Assembly (NCBI GenBank): GCA_947624995.1
Contig: CANQMS010000018.1
Location: forward strand, 1 to 39,866
DNA: 39,866 nucleotides
Reading direction: 5' to 3'
Source of the DNA: an uncultured Clostridia bacterium
GTDB taxonomy: Bacteria > Bacillota > Clostridia > Oscillospirales > CAG-272
Under the pieces are notes generated by a model that was not told the DNA's origin, did not search any database, and saw only the letters and a program-made list of their open reading frames with translations. Numbering within the stretch: position 1 is the stretch's first letter; each line of letters opens with the position of its first letter. Positions 39,125-39,866 of the stretch are shown here, piece after piece. Both the position numbers and the translations under genes were made by a program.

Positions 39125-39795
39125 AAGTACATTTTGACGGTGCGGAGCTTCACGCAGAATACTTTGAAATCAGGCAGGGTGTTCCCGAGGTCATTTACGG
39201 CGCGGGCAAAACGCCGGAACAGATCGTCGGCATTATGGGCGCTATGCTGAAGAACGGACAAGATCGGATATTGATCACGCGGCTTTCAAAGGAGGCTGCC
39301 GATACCGTCTCAAAAACCTATTCTCTCACCTATCGGGAAGATGCGCGGCTCGGATATTACGGCTCCATTCCGAATCCCGACGGAATCGGAACGGTTGTAG
39401 TCGCCACAGGAGGCACAAGCGATATTCCCGTTGCGGAAGAGGCCGCGCTCACGGCGGAGTTTTTCGGGAACAGGGTGGTCCGCCTTTTTGACGTCGACGT
39501 TGCGGGACTTCACAGGCTGCTCGCACATAAGGAAGAAATCATGAGCGCCGGTGTGATTATCGCCGTCGCCGGAATGGAGGGGGCACTCGCCAGTGTGATC
39601 GGCGGGCTTGCCGATTGTCCTGTGATCTCCGTTCCGACCAGCGTAGGATATGGGGCGGCATTCGGCGGGTTATCCGCCTTGCTGTCAATGCTCAATTCCT
39701 GTGCCAGCGGCGTGTCTGTCGTCAATATTGATAACGGCCTCGGCGCAGGGTATCTTGCAAATATGATAAACCATATGGAGGCAAAAAAATCGTAA
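39121..39795 (+). pseudogene. larB: LarB (nickel-pincer cofactor synthesis), 5' end lost
   Basis: A PurE-like carboxylase that acts on nicotinic acid adenine dinucleotide in synthesis of the lactate-racemase cofactor. Family motifs are present: IRQGVPEVIYGAGKTPEQIV, TGGTSDIPVAEEAALTAEFF, RLFDVDVAGLHRLL, ISVPTSVGYGAAFGG and NIDNGLGAGYLANMINH. The open frame extends upstream to 39058 but has no ATG, GTG or TTG until 39235, which lies inside the conserved domain, and the N-terminal helical part of about 40-60 residues is missing. The catalytic core is intact. Neither larC nor larE is seen; the 71 bases after the stop hold no feature. Confidence 0.75.
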
Positions 39796-39866
39796 CTTCT
39801 CAAAGTAAACGCAACCAACTGAACATGGTTGCAATAACTATGAAAAACGGGTGCACTTAATATAGG

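Overview
The window looks like a chromosomal segment of a gut-type Clostridia bacterium (Oscillospiraceae/Ruminococcaceae-like Firmicute). I infer this from the gene families (Rrf2, CysK, OhrR, LarB, SipW/TasA, TnpV/TnpW), strong AGGAGG ribosome sites, several consensus TTGACA-N17-TATAAT promoters and moderate GC. No tRNA, rRNA or CRISPR array was seen.

Region 1 (1-10.2 kb) holds redox and small-molecule genes on the + strand: flavodoxin-like proteins, a DUF362 lipoprotein, an ArsP-like permease, an alpha/beta hydrolase, a DHFR-family reductase, a sugar O-acetyltransferase, two aldo/keto reductases, an iron-type alcohol dehydrogenase, a carboxymuconolactone-decarboxylase/cupin protein and a DUF4405 membrane protein. 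Two transcription units carry copies of one palindromic operator (TAACC-N3-GGTTA). One of them has four copies at an exact 20-bp period.

Region 2 (10.3-15.7 kb) is a sulfur block: O-acetylhomoserine sulfhydrylase behind a cysteine-containing leader peptide and a two-site operator, a LysR regulator, an Rrf2 regulator, cysteine synthase, an HD-domain protein, and pdxS cut off after codon 61. An ATAGGTWTTATATG motif is shared by the divergent cysK and HD promoters, and related half-sites lie at the rrf2 promoter.

Region 3 (about 15.7-31.4 kb) is an integrative mobilizable element with a large serine recombinase, TnpW, ParB, a relaxase with an accessory protein and probable oriT, ParM with a frameshifted ParR, a Cys-rich VLP protein, DUF6076, a sigma-like factor, TnpV and a small partner. 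It has no type IV secretion genes. Its cargo is a seven-gene cell-surface locus with two SipW-type signal peptidases, three exported proteins sharing a KYT motif after the signal segment (one TasA/camelysin-like, one carrying LysM), a sortase-anchored protein and a small zinc-ribbon membrane protein.

The most interesting structure is between the cargo and a tyrosine recombinase directly upstream. Two near-identical 24-bp palindromic sites with asymmetric cores lie in inverted orientation 296 bp apart. Between them is a strong promoter that currently points away from the surface operon and into a terminator. This is the layout of an invertible promoter switch, read here in the OFF orientation.

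Region 4 (31.4-39.9 kb) returns to chromosome: a small Cys-rich protein, TcdA, a truncated ridA, glutathione peroxidase with an ACG at the expected start, flavodoxin and OhrR, then a flavodoxin/aldo-keto-reductase fusion lipoprotein, a frameshifted hydrolase, a LysR regulator, a doubly frameshifted DUF3842 gene and a 5'-broken larB. A 3' fragment of a second tnpV next to ohrR marks an earlier, lost element. Several breaks are single-base indels, so assembly error must be considered alongside real decay.
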